Notes under the pieces: model-generated
Databases searched by the model: none
Told to the model about the DNA's origin: nothing
Seen by the model: the letters and a program-made list of their open reading frames with translations, nothing else
Translations under genes and position numbers: made by a program
NCBI GenBank assembly: GCA_024509875.1
Contig: JAMPIV010017522.1
Span: 124,001-188,000 of the forward strand
Reading direction: 5' to 3'
DNA from: Oreohelix idahoensis
Lineage: Eukaryota; Mollusca; Gastropoda; Stylommatophora; Oreohelicidae
DNA length: 64,000 nt
Shown here: piece by piece, positions 20,762 through 31,671 of the stretch
Layout: each line of letters opens with the position of its first letter
Numbering within the stretch: the stretch's first letter is position 1

Positions 20762-21436
20762 GGATCTTGATGGCAACACGCTGCTATACAGTAGTGTACC
20801 CACATCTGAAAGAGCTAAAGGGGGCGTGGGTTGCATTGTGGCCAAAAACCAGAAAGATAGTATCAAGGGATGGAACTTTGTCTCGGAGTTGTAAAACTAA
20901 AAGAAGGAGAAACCATAGTCAACCTGGTCATAGTGTATGGGCCAAATGAGGATGAGAGAGCAGAGGTCAAGGAGGAATTCTTTGAGCTGCTTCAAAGGAC
21001 AGTGGATGACTGCCTAGATGAAATTATCATGCTTGGAGATTTCAATGATTTCAATACCAGAGTTGGAAATGACCATGCTAGATGGGGTGGAGTTATCGGA
21101 AGATATGGAGAAGATACTCTCAATGGCAATGGAAAGCAACTCCTTAGATTCTGCAGTGAGCAGAATCTGATCATTACCAACACAAAGTTCCCCCATAAGC
21201 GCATACATGCATACACTAGGTGTGAACCAACAAAGAATGAGAAGTCAGTGATCGACTATGCCATTGTTAGGAGGAACTCATTCAAATATGTCCGGGATGC
21301 TAGAGTCTGGAGGGGGCCAGAGATTGGAAGTGATCACTACCTGCTTACAATCAAAAGAACAACTGAAAGAGTTGCTCAGCCTAGGAACTCTGCCCAGCAT
21401 CACGCAAGAAACCAAGTAAACGAACGGAAGAAATGA
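20762..21436 (+). pseudogene. LINE A1 endonuclease (APE type), N-terminally truncated
   Basis: Encodes the C-terminal two thirds of an AP-endonuclease-like domain that nicks target DNA for target-primed reverse transcription. Visible motifs are 'GGVGCIVAK', 'VYGPN', 'MLGDFND', 'NTRVGND', 'VIDYAI' and the catalytic 'GSDHYLL' block. The catalytic N-terminal residues are missing. The early part is in a different frame from the 188-aa segment beginning at 20870, so at least one frameshift is present. Not functional. Confidence 0.8.
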
Positions 21437-22945
21437 GCATTAAGACCTACAAGCTGAGAGAGCCAGAAATTAAGACCAGATATCAGGGGCTTATTGCTAC
21501 AGCGGTGAGAAACACAGAAGAACAACCTGATGACTTGGAAACCCTCTGGCTTAAATTCAAGGACATCATAAAGACAGCTGCTGCAGAAGCATGTGGTGAA
21601 GTCTGACTTGGGAACAAGAGAAAGAGGACACCGTGGTAGACAGAGGAAGTCAAAGAGAAAATAAGAGAGAAGAAAATGGCATGGAAACAATACTTAGGAG
21701 CTAAAAACACAGCAGGACAAATAGAGAAATATAGAGAATATGCGATACTGTACTCAGAACAGAAGCAAAGAACAAGGTGCTAGCAGCAAAACAGAAGTCC
21801 TGGGAAGAATTTGGAGAAAAGCTAGAAAAGATGCGCAAGAAAACCAGAAATTGTTCTATAAGACCCTAAAGAACATGAGGAAGGAAAAACAATGCCCTCT
21901 CAAATTTATAAAGGACAAGCAAGGCAAATTGCTTACTGCCCCGAAAGAAGTAATGGAAAGATGGAAAGAATATTTCTCAGAACTCCTTGATGGCGAGCAA
22001 GGTAAAGCATCAGAAATGATAACCACTAGCACAGAAGAGGAAACAAATGGTGATGAAGATGACATAAAGATGGAAGAACTGAAGGCAGCACTGGAGAAAA
22101 TCAAGATGGGCAAAGCAGCAGGGCATGATGGTATAACACCAGAAATGGTTAAGTACATGGGAGCATCAGGCGACCTATTACTCTTAAGGGTCCTACAGGC
22201 AGCGTGGTGCAACAAGACCATACCAAATGACTGGGAGATTGCCATCATAACACCAATTTTCAAAAAGGGTGACAATCGACAATGTGGAAACCATAGAGGC
22301 ATATCCCTTCTCAGTGTCCCTGGTAAAATCTACTCTAGAATCCTAGAGCAGAGACTCCGACGCCTAGCTGAGCCACAACTGGATGAGGTCCAGTGCGGAT
22401 TCCGAGCAAACCGAAGTACTCAAGACCTAATCTTCACACTCAGACAGCTGAGTGAAAAGGCCCTTGAGTATAAGAGTGAGATCCATCTTTGTTTCATAGA
22501 TCTGGAAAAGGCATTTGACAGGGTCCCCTGGAGCAATTTTTGGGACTGTTTGGCAAGGAAGAACATTCCAGCACCTCTGATTCATGCTATACAGAGCTTC
22601 TACAAGTCTTGCAGAAATTATGTGAGGACAGCAAACCATAAGTCAGAAGAGTTCAGGACCACCACTGGTGTAAGACAAGGTTATATCCTGTCACCTTATC
22701 TTTTCATACTCCTCATGGACGATGTTATCAAGTCATGTAAGGAGAGAACAAGAAAGTATTCAATGGGGTACTGGAAGATGAGACAGGTATGTATTTCAGA
22801 GCTGGCATTTGCTGATGATGTTGCTCTGATTGCTAAATCAGAGGCACATCTCCAATCCAAGCTGCAAGTTTGGAAGGAAGAGCTGGAGAAGAGAGGGATG
22901 GTCATAAGTAGCTCTAAAACAAAATCCATGGTGATATCACGAGAA
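21433..22945 (+). pseudogene. LINE A1 reverse transcriptase, upstream part
   Basis: After a linker with stops and a frame change near 21600-21740, the 444-aa frame starting 21740 encodes the RT. It shows 'GKAAGHDGITPEMVKY', 'AIITPIFKKGD', 'HRGISLLSVPGKIYSRIL', 'CGFRANRSTQD', 'FIDLEKAFDRVPW', 'TTTGVRQG' and the catalytic 'LAFADDVAL'. From 22946 the frame runs into the nested short element and so ends in foreign residues. Palm motifs are intact, but the copy is disabled by truncation, insertion and frameshifts. Confidence 0.88.
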
Positions 22946-23203
22946 CTCCGCCAATGCCGGTCCCAAGCCCGGATGAAAAAGGAGGAGGGCGGCCTGCATG
23001 GAGGCCGTAAGGAGGCAGCCCCTCCACCATGCAAAGGCACAACAGGCCAATCACCTGTTTGCTTTAAATCATGATTACTAGCAACACAAGAGAGAAAACC
23101 GGACGGATTCTAAAGGCGACGAAGACAGCCGATAGGATAGTCTGGCGCTCTCTCTTCCAAACCTCTACACCTCACGGTAGAAGGGGAACGACTAAGTAAG
23201 TAA
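22946..23203 (+). mobile_element. Short non-autonomous element sharing the LINE A 3' tail
   Basis: A 258-bp insertion with a 13-bp TSD (GATATCACGAGAA at 22933-22945 and 23204-23216). The GC-rich head begins near AATGCCGGTCCCAAGCCCGG. The last 80 bp or so (from about 23124) match the end of the host LINE at about 23798-23877 with only a few differences, including the AAGTAAGTAAG tail. This is either a SINE with a LINE-derived tail or an internally deleted LINE A. Confidence 0.9.
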
Positions 23204-23747
23204 GATATCACGAGAAGAAAGAAGACGTCAGATTAAGCTGGGAGAACAGGTCCTGGAGCAGGTCGACCACTTTAAATATCTCGGAGCTATTATAGACCAA
23301 AAGGGAGGCATCAAAGAAGAGTTGGCCACTCGAAAAGCAGCAGCTGGGAGACTTTTTCAGGCCATAAATCGAGGATTCCTCAGCAATAGAGAGGTTGGTA
23401 AGAAAACGAAGATGGCTGTATACTGCTCCACCTATGTCCCAGTCTTGACATATGGATGCGAGTCATGGGCAATGACTACAACCCATAAAAGCCAGATCCA
23501 AACCTCAGAAATGAGGTATCTGAGGAAGGTGGTTGAAGTAACAAGAAGAGACATGGTCCGCAACCAGACGATACTTCAAGGCCTAAAATCCCACCCCCTG
23601 CAGACCCAAGTAGAACAGTCCCAATTAAGATGGTTTGGCCATGTCTGCAGAATGGGAGAAGATCGGCTACCACGACAAGCATGGGAAACAGAGCCAGGGA
23701 TCCAGACCTCCAGGACGACCCAGAGTCCGCTGGTAGGACAACATTAG
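23204..23747 (+). pseudogene. LINE A1 C-terminal region
   Basis: Resumes the interrupted protein after the nested element. It includes 'YLGAIIDQKGG'-like sequence in a broken frame, then a 141-aa frame at 23322-23747 with 'LTYGCESWAMT', 'VEVTRRDMVRNQTI' and 'LRWFGHVCRMG', the C-terminal block typical of RTE/CR1-like LINEs. The remaining 130 bp to 23877 are 3' UTR and tail. Confidence 0.8.
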
Positions 23748-23877
23748 ACAATCTTTGAAGGACTGAGGACTAGAATGGAACCAGGCCAGGAGGAAGACAG
23801 CCGATAGAATAGTCTGGCGCTCTCTTTTCCAAACCTCTACACCTCACGGCAGAAGGGGAACGACTAAGTAAGTAAGT

Positions 23878-24480
23878 ATACATCTGCGTCTACAAGTGTA
23901 CAACAGACATTTTCTGGGTGTGGATGTCTGTGTCTACCATAGCATAATAAATATATTTTCTGTGTGTGGATGTGTGTGTCTACCATTGCATAATAAATAC
24001 ATTTTCAATATGTAAATGTCTGTGTCTACCATTGCATAATAGACACATTTTCTGTGTGTAAATGTCTGCATCTACCATTGCATAATAAACACATTTTCTG
24101 CGTGTAAATGTCTGCATCTACCATTGCATAATAAACACATTTTCCGTATGTAAATGTCTGTCTACAATTGCATATTACATTTTGTGTGTGTAAATGTCTG
24201 TCTACAATTGCTTAATATTAAATTTTGTGTGTGTAAATGCCTGTGTCTACCATTACATAATATTACATTTTATGTGTGTAAATGTCTGTGTCTACCACTG
24301 CATAATAAACACATTTTCCGTATGTAAATATCTGTGTCTACAGGTGCACAATTTTTATAAAATGTCTGCATCTACAGGTGTACAACAAACACCGTGTGTA
24401 AATGTGTCTATCAGTACACAATAGACAAATTATCTATGTAGAATGTCTGTGCCTACCACTGCACAACAGACTCAGTTTCT
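23878..24480. repeat. 46-bp minisatellite, right block
   Basis: About 13 imperfect units of TCTGTGTCTACCATTGCATAATAAACACATTTT-type sequence, 40-46 bp each. Continuous in type with the block at 20641-20740 left of the LINE. Confidence 0.9.
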
Positions 24481-24993
24481 GTGCGTCAGTGCTCCAGTAA
24501 GCATGCACTAACTATGGCAGTGTTTTTTACACAATATGGCTGATAACTTGTGTTTTGTTTCTCACATCATCATACACATAAAATGTTATGATGGCTGAGA
24601 TTAATAAGTGATCTACCCACTGTTACATTTCAGTAGAAGCAGGAATGTTTTGGGGGAAAACAGCCAAGCACTCTTGTAAATTTAACGTAACCAAAGAATA
24701 AATTAAAATTATGCATAAGGAAATGAACTCCAATCACAGATCTATGCTTACTGACCTGAAAAACATGTACTAATAATAATTAAGCTGAACTTAATGAGCC
24801 GTGAACACTGTTTTTTTTTTCTTCTCTGTAAATACTATCAGATTAAGTTGCAAATAGAGATTCTTGCATATGATAAAATAATTGTGACATAATTTTTTTG
24901 AGTTATCAAGGACATATTTTAATAGGATTATGTTTAAAAATCTATACATAGTTATAACATTTCATTAGTGATAAAAACATTTGTAATATCAGA
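24481..24993 (-). other. Downstream region of the cation transporter gene
   Basis: The 513 bp 3' of the stop codon. It is AT-rich, with no coding sequence. No clear minus-strand AATAAA was seen, so the end of the transcript is not fixed. Confidence 0.4.
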
Positions 24994-26093
24994 TTACACA
25001 ATTTTGTGCTCTGAATGAGGATTATGGGTAAACTCAAAATCCAAGTGAACAAATGCCCTCTCCACTTCCGGCAAATTTTCTAGGCGGTGCTGCAAGCTTT
25101 CACCAATGTCATGTGCTTCTCGTAAGATCATATCCCCAGGCAAGACTATATCAACCTCCACTAAAAAGTTGCTTCCAAAGTGGAATGCCCTTACAGTATC
25201 AATGTGTCGGATCTCCGGATGATGGTTGACGCACACCCACGTTAGCTTGCTGAGAAAGTCTGGCCGAGCTGTGAGGCCAGTCAACATTTTTATTTGCTCA
25301 GATCCTGTCTGCCACCAGTTATACATGATATAGATACTGATCAAGATGGCACCACTAGGGTCAACAAAAGCAAAACCATATTTACCAGTAATTGACATAA
25401 AGTTCTCAGATCCAAGGTAGCCACAAATTATGGCCACAGCATTAGAGAGTACATCATTTCTGTGGTCTTGAGCCAAGGCCCGGACAATTGAAGAATTAAC
25501 CCGTCTACAGACCAGCCAGAGAATCAGTTTTATCACAATAGTACTTCCAGCAATTGTAAATGTCACATAATCAACATTCGGCAGCGATGCACTTCCACTA
25601 GACAGATCAATGATCTTCTCTACAGATTCTCGAATAAGCTGGAGGGAACACAATGCCATCACTACAGACAGAATTATAACTGCAACTGGCTCCAGTTTAG
25701 TGCGGCCCTGGGGGTAGTTGTATGGATCCCGATTCTTGACAGCTCGAGTTGCCCATGACATGATGATACCACTAAAAAGATCTAAACAGGAGTCCACCAA
25801 ACTTGAAATGATAGAAATGGAACCTGACAGAGCACTGGCTACTGCCTTGGCTATAAGAAGAAGGATGTTTACCAAAAGGGTGATCTTTGAAAAAAGAAAT
25901 GCTTTTTTATAGTGATTTGGAGCATTTAATGGATGAAGGTCAGTCTCCACGTCCAAGGCAATATCTTCATAAGCTTTGATCAATTCATCCTGAGCTTTAT
26001 AGTAAGATCGAACTCGCTTTGACTTGTTCTTCAGACTCACTTGTTTCTTGGAGCTGAAGATTTCTACTGGCATCTTCCAGCCTGTACCTTCGT
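24994..26093 (-). CDS. Mn-type cation diffusion facilitator (metal tolerance protein-like), exon 3
   Basis: The last and main exon of a three-exon gene. It encodes residues 114-479 of 479. CDF proteins exchange divalent metal for protons across membranes. Six hydrophobic segments are visible: about 'ITLLVNILLLIAKAVASAL', 'SIISSLVDSCLDLFSGIIM', 'AVIILSVVMALCSLQL', 'FTIAGSTIVIKLILWLVC', 'VLSNAVAIICGYLG' and 'GAILISIYIMYNWW'. The metal site has the DxxxD signature of Mn-type CDFs: Asp214/Asp218 in TM2 and Asp323/Asp327 ('DHRND') in TM5. 'YPQGRTKLEPV' after TM2 is also typical. A cytosolic C-terminal domain ends 'DFEFTHNPHSEHKIV'. The start is set by the acceptor CATGTTTGACAG/AC at 26094-26093; a start at Met121 would remove the conserved N-terminal tail. 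Stop TAA at 24996-24994. The DxxxD motifs suggest Mn2+, but substrate is inference. Confidence 0.93.
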
Positions 26094-26458
26094 CTGTCAA
26101 ACATGTATAAGAATAGAACTTGTTAGGTTCTGACTAGAGATGTCAGACATTAAAACATTCTATTGCATATATATGAGAACATAAAGTGTAAGACTTGACT
26201 TGAGAAATTACAAATGAAAACATTCTATCAAATATTTTTGAGATTTAGCATTGTAAGATGGTGACTAAGATGCCAAATAATCAAAGATAAAAGTATCCCA
26301 TGACGATAATGGATGAAGTAAACCAACGTAGTAAAACACAGAGGATATGGCTCACATATGATAAATGCTTGGCTTTTACGCAACTCTTTTTTATTTGCAA
26401 ACCACAAAAATCCCTTTACCGTTACTTTTTTTGTAAAGTTCTTTTCTCTGGCATTACA

Positions 26459-28800
26459 TGTTCATTCATTACTCTTCAGTTCCTTACAGGCATTGAACAA
26501 ATTCACACCAAGCCATTCTGTCCCATGCCATCCATTCAAGGTCATTCATGTCTGTCCCAGATTCCCTTCTCCATGTTTTTAAATCTTTTTTACCCTGGGT
26601 ATTCCAGAAGAACGGCCTTGTAATGCTATCATCTCTTGTTCTACTGTCACTTGTCTGGTTGTTTCCATCAGTTCCACACAGGTGATCTTGTCACTTACTT
26701 ATTTAATCGTTCCTTTTCTACCGTGAGGTGTAGAGGTTTGTAAGAGAGAGCGCCAGACTATTCTATCGGCTGTCTTCCTCCTAGCTTGGTTGCATTCTAT
26801 CCTCGGTCCTTCAAAGATTGTCTAATGTTGTCCTCCCAGCGGACTTTGGGTCATCCTGGAGGTCTGGATCCCTGGCTCTTAGTTTCCCATGCTTGTTGTG
26901 GTAGTCGATCTTCTCCCATTCTGCAGACATGGCCAAACCATCTCAGTTGGAACTGCTCTACTTGGGTCTGCAGGGGTTGGGTTTTTAGGCCTTGACGTAT
27001 CGTCTGGTTGCGGACCATGTCTCTTCTTGTTACTTCAACCACCTTCCTCAGATACCTCATTTCTGAGGTTTGGATCTGGCTTTTGAGGGTTGTAGTCATT
27101 GCCCATGACTCGCATCCATATGTCAAGACTGGGACATAGGTGGAGCAGTATACAGCCATCTTCGTTTTCTTACCAACCTCTCTCTTGCTGCGGAATCCTC
27201 GATTTATGGCCTGAAAAAGTCTCCCAGCGGCTGCTTTTCAGGTAGCCAACTCTTCTTTGATGCCTCCCTTCCGGTCTATGACAGCTCCAAGGTATTTAAA
27301 GTGGTCGACCTGCTCCAGGACCTGTTCTCCTAGCTTAATCTGATGTCTTCTTTCTTGATATCACCATAGTTTTTGTTTTCAAGCTGCTTATGATCATCCC
27401 TCTCTGCTCCGACTCTTCCTTCCAGACTTGCATGTTGGATTGAAGATGTGCCTCTGATTTAGCAATCAGAACAACATCATCAGCAAACGCCAGCTCTGAA
27501 ATACAGACCTGTCTCATCTTCCAGTACCCAGCTGAATACTTTCCTGTCCTCTCCTTACATGCCTTGTTGACATCATACATGAGGAGTATGAAAAGATAAG
27601 GTGACAGGATATCACCTTGTCTTACACCAGTGGTGTCCTGAATTCTTCTGACTTATGGTTTGCCGTCCTCACATAATTTCTGCAAGACTTGTAGAAGCTC
27701 TGTATAGCATGAATCAGAGGTGTTGGAATGTTCTTCCTTGCCAAACAGTCCCAAAGTTTGTTCCAGGGGACCTTGTCAAATGCCTTTTCCAGATCTAAGA
27801 AGCAAAGATGGATCTCACTCTTATACTCAAGAGCCTTTTCACTCAGCTGTCTGAGTGTGAAGATTAGGTCTTGAGTACTTCGATTTGCTCAGAAGCCACA
27901 CTGGACCTCATCCATTTGTGGCTAAGCTAGGCGTCTGAGTCTCTGCTCCAGTATTCTAGAGTAGATTTTACCAGGGACACTGAGAAGGGATATGCCTCTA
28001 TGGTTTCTACATTGTCGGTTGTCACCCTTTTTGAAAATCAGTGTTATTATGGCAATCTCCCAATCCTTTGGTATGGTCTTGTTGCACCAAGCTGCCTGTA
28101 GGACCCTTAGGAGTAATAGGTCGCCTTCTGCTCCCATGTACTTAACCATTTCTGGTATTATGCCATCATGTCCTGCTGCTTTGCCCATCTTGATTTTCTC
28201 CAGTGCTGCCTTCAGTTATTCCATCTTTATGTCATCTTCATCACCATTGGTTTCCTCTTCTGTGTCACTCCATCTCAATCTGTCTATTCTGTGTATACAC
28301 CCATTTATGAAAGTCTGCAACAACTGTCTGCTTGTCATCTGTATTGTTCTCCATGTTTGACAGCCATACAATAGAACTGCATTAACAGCTGAGATAATGA
28401 TTCTTATTTTTTAGTTCAGATTTATTTCTATATATGTCCTAAAGCAATAAAAGCTCCTCTTGCCTTTTCTATTCTTATACTCTGATATCAATGTCTGTTC
28501 CTACAAGTGTGTCTATATTGCTGCCAAGATACAAGTCCACGTCTTGAAGGGATGCATCTTCAGATGTAATCTGGCTATTGTTTGCAGTATTTATTCTCAT
28601 AATCTTTGTTTTTTTTTCTTTCTGTGTATTTTCAGATCAAATTGCTTCACCTCTCATTAAGTATTCTTATTTTGTCTTGCATTTAGTTATGGCTGGGGCA
28701 GAAGAGCCAGGTTGTCAGCAAAATCTAGATGGTCAAGTTCGGTTAAATAGAAGTCAGCTGAATTCCATAACCAAATCAAAAGAAGAGAGAGGGCTTGTTT
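26459..28800 (-). mobile_element. LINE B copy 3, interrupted by LINE A2
   Basis: A minus-strand LINE whose 3' end is at the left (tail GTAATGAATGAACATG). Its coding remnants lie on both sides of the LINE A2 insertion: 26459-26694 and 28263-about 28800. The right part shows a degraded 'LDFADNLALL' RT catalytic region and an 'LRW' block. The left part continues the C-terminus from the same point. Related copies are at 40941-42214 and 42845-43600. Confidence 0.75.
26695..28262 (-). mobile_element. RTE-like LINE copy A2, 5'-truncated, nested in LINE B
   Basis: The same family as A1 (20741-23877), on the minus strand, keeping RT from 'MEELKAALEKIKMGKAAGHDG' to the 3' tail. The tail reads AAATAAGTAA on the minus strand. 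TGTCAC flanks it at 26689-26694 and 28263-28268 (6-bp TSD). It retains 'LAFADDVVL' and 'LTYGCESWAMT'. Frameshifts and in-frame stops (near 27240, 27640-27660 and 27890-27930) break it. Confidence 0.9.
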
Positions 28801-28852
28801 CTTAAGACAAAATGACCAAATGTGAAAGCTGGTGATATCCCATTTCTGCTGT

Positions 28853-28960
28853 AAAAATGGATACCTGATGCTGTTCTTGAGTTAGGGAAGGCAAAAGAAG
28901 CAAAAAAGGGAGCTGGTCACCCAACCTCATATGGCTGAGACCTAGTACAGATAAAGTCTC
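28853..28960 (+). mobile_element. SINE family 3 fragment
   Basis: AATGGATACCTGATGCTG...TCTTGAGTTAGGGAAGG matches the body of the SINE at 16511-16690 in opposite orientation. The tRNA-like head is not visible. Confidence 0.6.
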
Positions 28961-29028
28961 TAACCCTTCATTCCCCTATGGCAGTATCAGCTTCACAACT
29001 ACCTTTACCTTAATCACCTTTTCCCATT

Positions 29029-29271
29029 TAAGGTCATTTGATTGATTACATTACTGTTAGCTTCTTTTTCCTGTTGAAGGGGTCCTCCATTTTTGTTTTT
29101 AATAAGGTCATTTGATTGATTACATTACTGTTAGCTTCTTGTTCCCGTTGAAGGGGTCCTCCATTTTTGTTTTTAATAAGGTCATTTGATTGATTACATT
29201 ACTGTTAGCTTCTTGTTCCCGTTGAAGGGGTCCTCCATTTTTGTTTTTAATAAGGTCATTTGATTGATTAC
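29029..29271. repeat. 74-bp minisatellite, left block
   Basis: About 3.3 units of AAGGTCATTTGATTGATTAC...GTTGAAGGGGTCCTCC. It stops at GATTGATTAC where the gypsy-type element begins. Confidence 0.95.
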
Positions 29272-30656
29272 TGATAAGGGTGGATTTGTGCTGAAGTGGT
29301 AACTTGCCACCCTTATCGACACCTGGTGTTAAAGTGTAAGATGTAGGTGTCTTCTCTGATTTAGGATGTTGCTGTGTATGTGGTAGTGGAACAGTTCACA
29401 GGGTTATCACACAGGCAACATGACGTGTAGAGTCATAGAAAGGGTAACTTCGTTGTATAAGTTTCTTTCATTTATTGCACGCCACAAAACAGTCATGATA
29501 CTTATGACATCAACATGGTTAACGAGTTCAGCAAGATGATATGGCACATTGAAAACAATTTCTGTAGTCAGCAATGATAGCTGTTGTATATATGCGTCAT
29601 AAGACATCACAGTTCAATAGATTCAGAAATTCATCAATCATCGAGTGCTAGTTCGTGAAGCTGTATAAATAATAATAATTTCTATAACTTCTGCAACAGT
29701 GTCAGCTACAGATCTTCAATGTTCATAAACAATAATAAATGCTCCCATTCTGATGCTAGCAGATCAGTTGTATACAATAAGTCCGTTCACTGTCTGCACG
29801 TGAATAGCATACATGGGCTACAGGTCAGCTCGACCTTTATAATGTTCCTAAGTCTAACCATCTGACTTGGACGTGATCTCTGATATAACGAATCCTGGAA
29901 CACAGACAACAGTCTTGTTGGTCTAGAGCGACCCATATATATTTAACTAGTTCAGGTATACAGATACTGGTGACTTAATCCTAGTCAAAGTACCTCTCCA
30001 TTTTGCATCACACAGGCGAGCAAATAGGCGACAAAATGACGAACCTCTAGACGATAGCATAAAGTTCGATACAAGAGGAATTACCTTATTTCGGAAAATC
30101 AACCATGAACATATGCCTCCAGGCAGGCTGCATAATACTGGGAAATAGTCTAGTTAGCTAACTAACTCACTAAGACACTGTATTTCCCTCAGAGAATCAC
30201 AAGACGCAGTTGCGTCTGCTCGCTTCTTAAACCATTTCTAAACTGCCCAACTGGGCGGAACACACAGAACGAACTCCCGGTTTTTGACATGCGCAGAACG
30301 ACAATCTCCGAGTTGCCGTTCACAATAAGACGATTCGAAGAACATTCGAGATAAAAGTCTTACACAGTCGCGCCTTTTATGGTCATGAAAAGAAGCGTTA
30401 AGAAAGGTTTCAGACATCTACCATAGTTGACTGATACTACCAAATAAGGAGATGTGGTCACGCTTCGTTCAAGAAATTATAGACCGAACGTGTCTCTATA
30501 CAAGAGAAGGCAACTCCTAACAAATTGTAGTTTCGATAACTCGGATTATGTCCCTTTGACCATAGAAAACATAATACACACTTCAGTCAAAAAAATGATC
30601 ATACATATGAAAAAATGTTTATACAAACGAAAAATAATAATGATCCGTGCGTAACA
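29272..30656 (-). repeat. Proposed 3' LTR of the Gag-PR-INT-RT element
   Basis: On the minus strand it begins TGTTACGCACGG, four bases after a purine-rich GGGAGGGTGCG (30660-30671), and ends CCACCCTTATCA. With no second LTR in the window the boundaries rest on TG...CA ends, the purine tract and the array junction. A GATAAGGGTGG/CCACCCTTATC inverted pair lies at its outer end (29273-29283 and 29308-29318). Confidence 0.6.
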
Positions 30657-31433
30657 TTACCGCACCCTCCCTGGAAAAAAAAAAAATGGGACATTTTTTT
30701 TTTTTTTTAAATCCTGGAGCCGGAAAAAATCTAGGCTCCTAACGCACGTATGATGCGTGGATATATACCTAACAAATTAGCTCAACGCATGGAGCGACAC
30801 TGAGATCATATCTCAGATCCTTAGAGAAAAAATTTATCTAAGTATACGCTGATATATTCCAGGAAGGTGCCACCAACACACGCCACAATGATGGCAACAA
30901 CATAATGACAATCAAATTATACTCATACCAATATATGAAATTAAATATATTATGTGTTATCATACAATGTGTTGCAAATAGCGGTGTAATTTACTAATAT
31001 ACCGCACTATATTATTACATTATATAAAGTAACAGTAATTAATAAGTAATACATGTGTTGCTCTTCGGTGACATAAAACATTCAATAGAAGAAGATGTGG
31101 ACATCATCCGCTCCCAATGTAGGACAGGACTTGATATCCTCAAAGTTCCACAATGGACATAAACTCGCAGACTTCAATGATGTGCTGCGAAAATATCAAT
31201 AACACAAATCTTAAAGACAACTGGTAAATTTCTTAATACAATCCTGAAAATAATTTATTTAAATGTGGCCGAGTGATCTTTTGGCCCGTATATCACTAAC
31301 TAAGCCTTCTTAGATAATTACATGGTACATTGTTATAAATTTCCCTCAAAAAAAAAAAGTGAGACAAAATCTACTAACATGTCATTATAACATTGGACTG
31401 TATATCAGGAAATATATATATATGACAGAAGAA

Positions 31434-31671
31434 TCATGTGGAATCGTGTGGACATCTGGACAGAATGTCTGCCATTACATTATCCGAACCACGGATAGCT
31501 CGAACCGAGAAATGAAATGGTTGAAGAGCTATGGCATAACGAGTGGACCTCGAGCTCTTCAAGTTTTTGCTCTGAATAGCAGTAAGCGCTTTCTGGTCGG
31601 TTTCCACAATGAAATGTGCGCCTAGAAGAAATCTTTGTAACTTCAGAATAGACCATACCATAGCCAATAAC
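31434..31671 (-). pseudogene. RNase H segment of the Gag-PR-INT-RT element
   Basis: A 77-aa frame with 'FIVETDQKAL' and the terminal 'GSDNVMADILSR' typical of gypsy RNase H C-termini. It is one frame away from RT; the break is at a T run near 31680. After the stop there is about 0.75 kb without coding sequence up to the proposed LTR. Confidence 0.82.

Larger units (their letters stand above)
20741..23877 (+). mobile_element. RTE-like LINE copy A1, 5'-truncated
   Basis: A 3.1-kb non-LTR retrotransposon lacking its 5' UTR and endonuclease N-terminus. It contains an apurinic-type endonuclease, RT and C-terminal block in order, broken by frameshifts, and a short element inserted at 22946-23203. 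The 3' end is GGGGAACGACTAAGTAAGTAAG, so the tail is (AAGT)n. It lies inside a 46-bp minisatellite. A second, minus-strand copy is at 26695-28262. Confidence 0.9.

Noticed and set aside
22946..23060. HDV-like ribozyme at the head of the short LINE-tailed element
   Set aside because: The GC-rich head is suggestive, but I could not lay out the nested double pseudoknot by hand. Not claimed.
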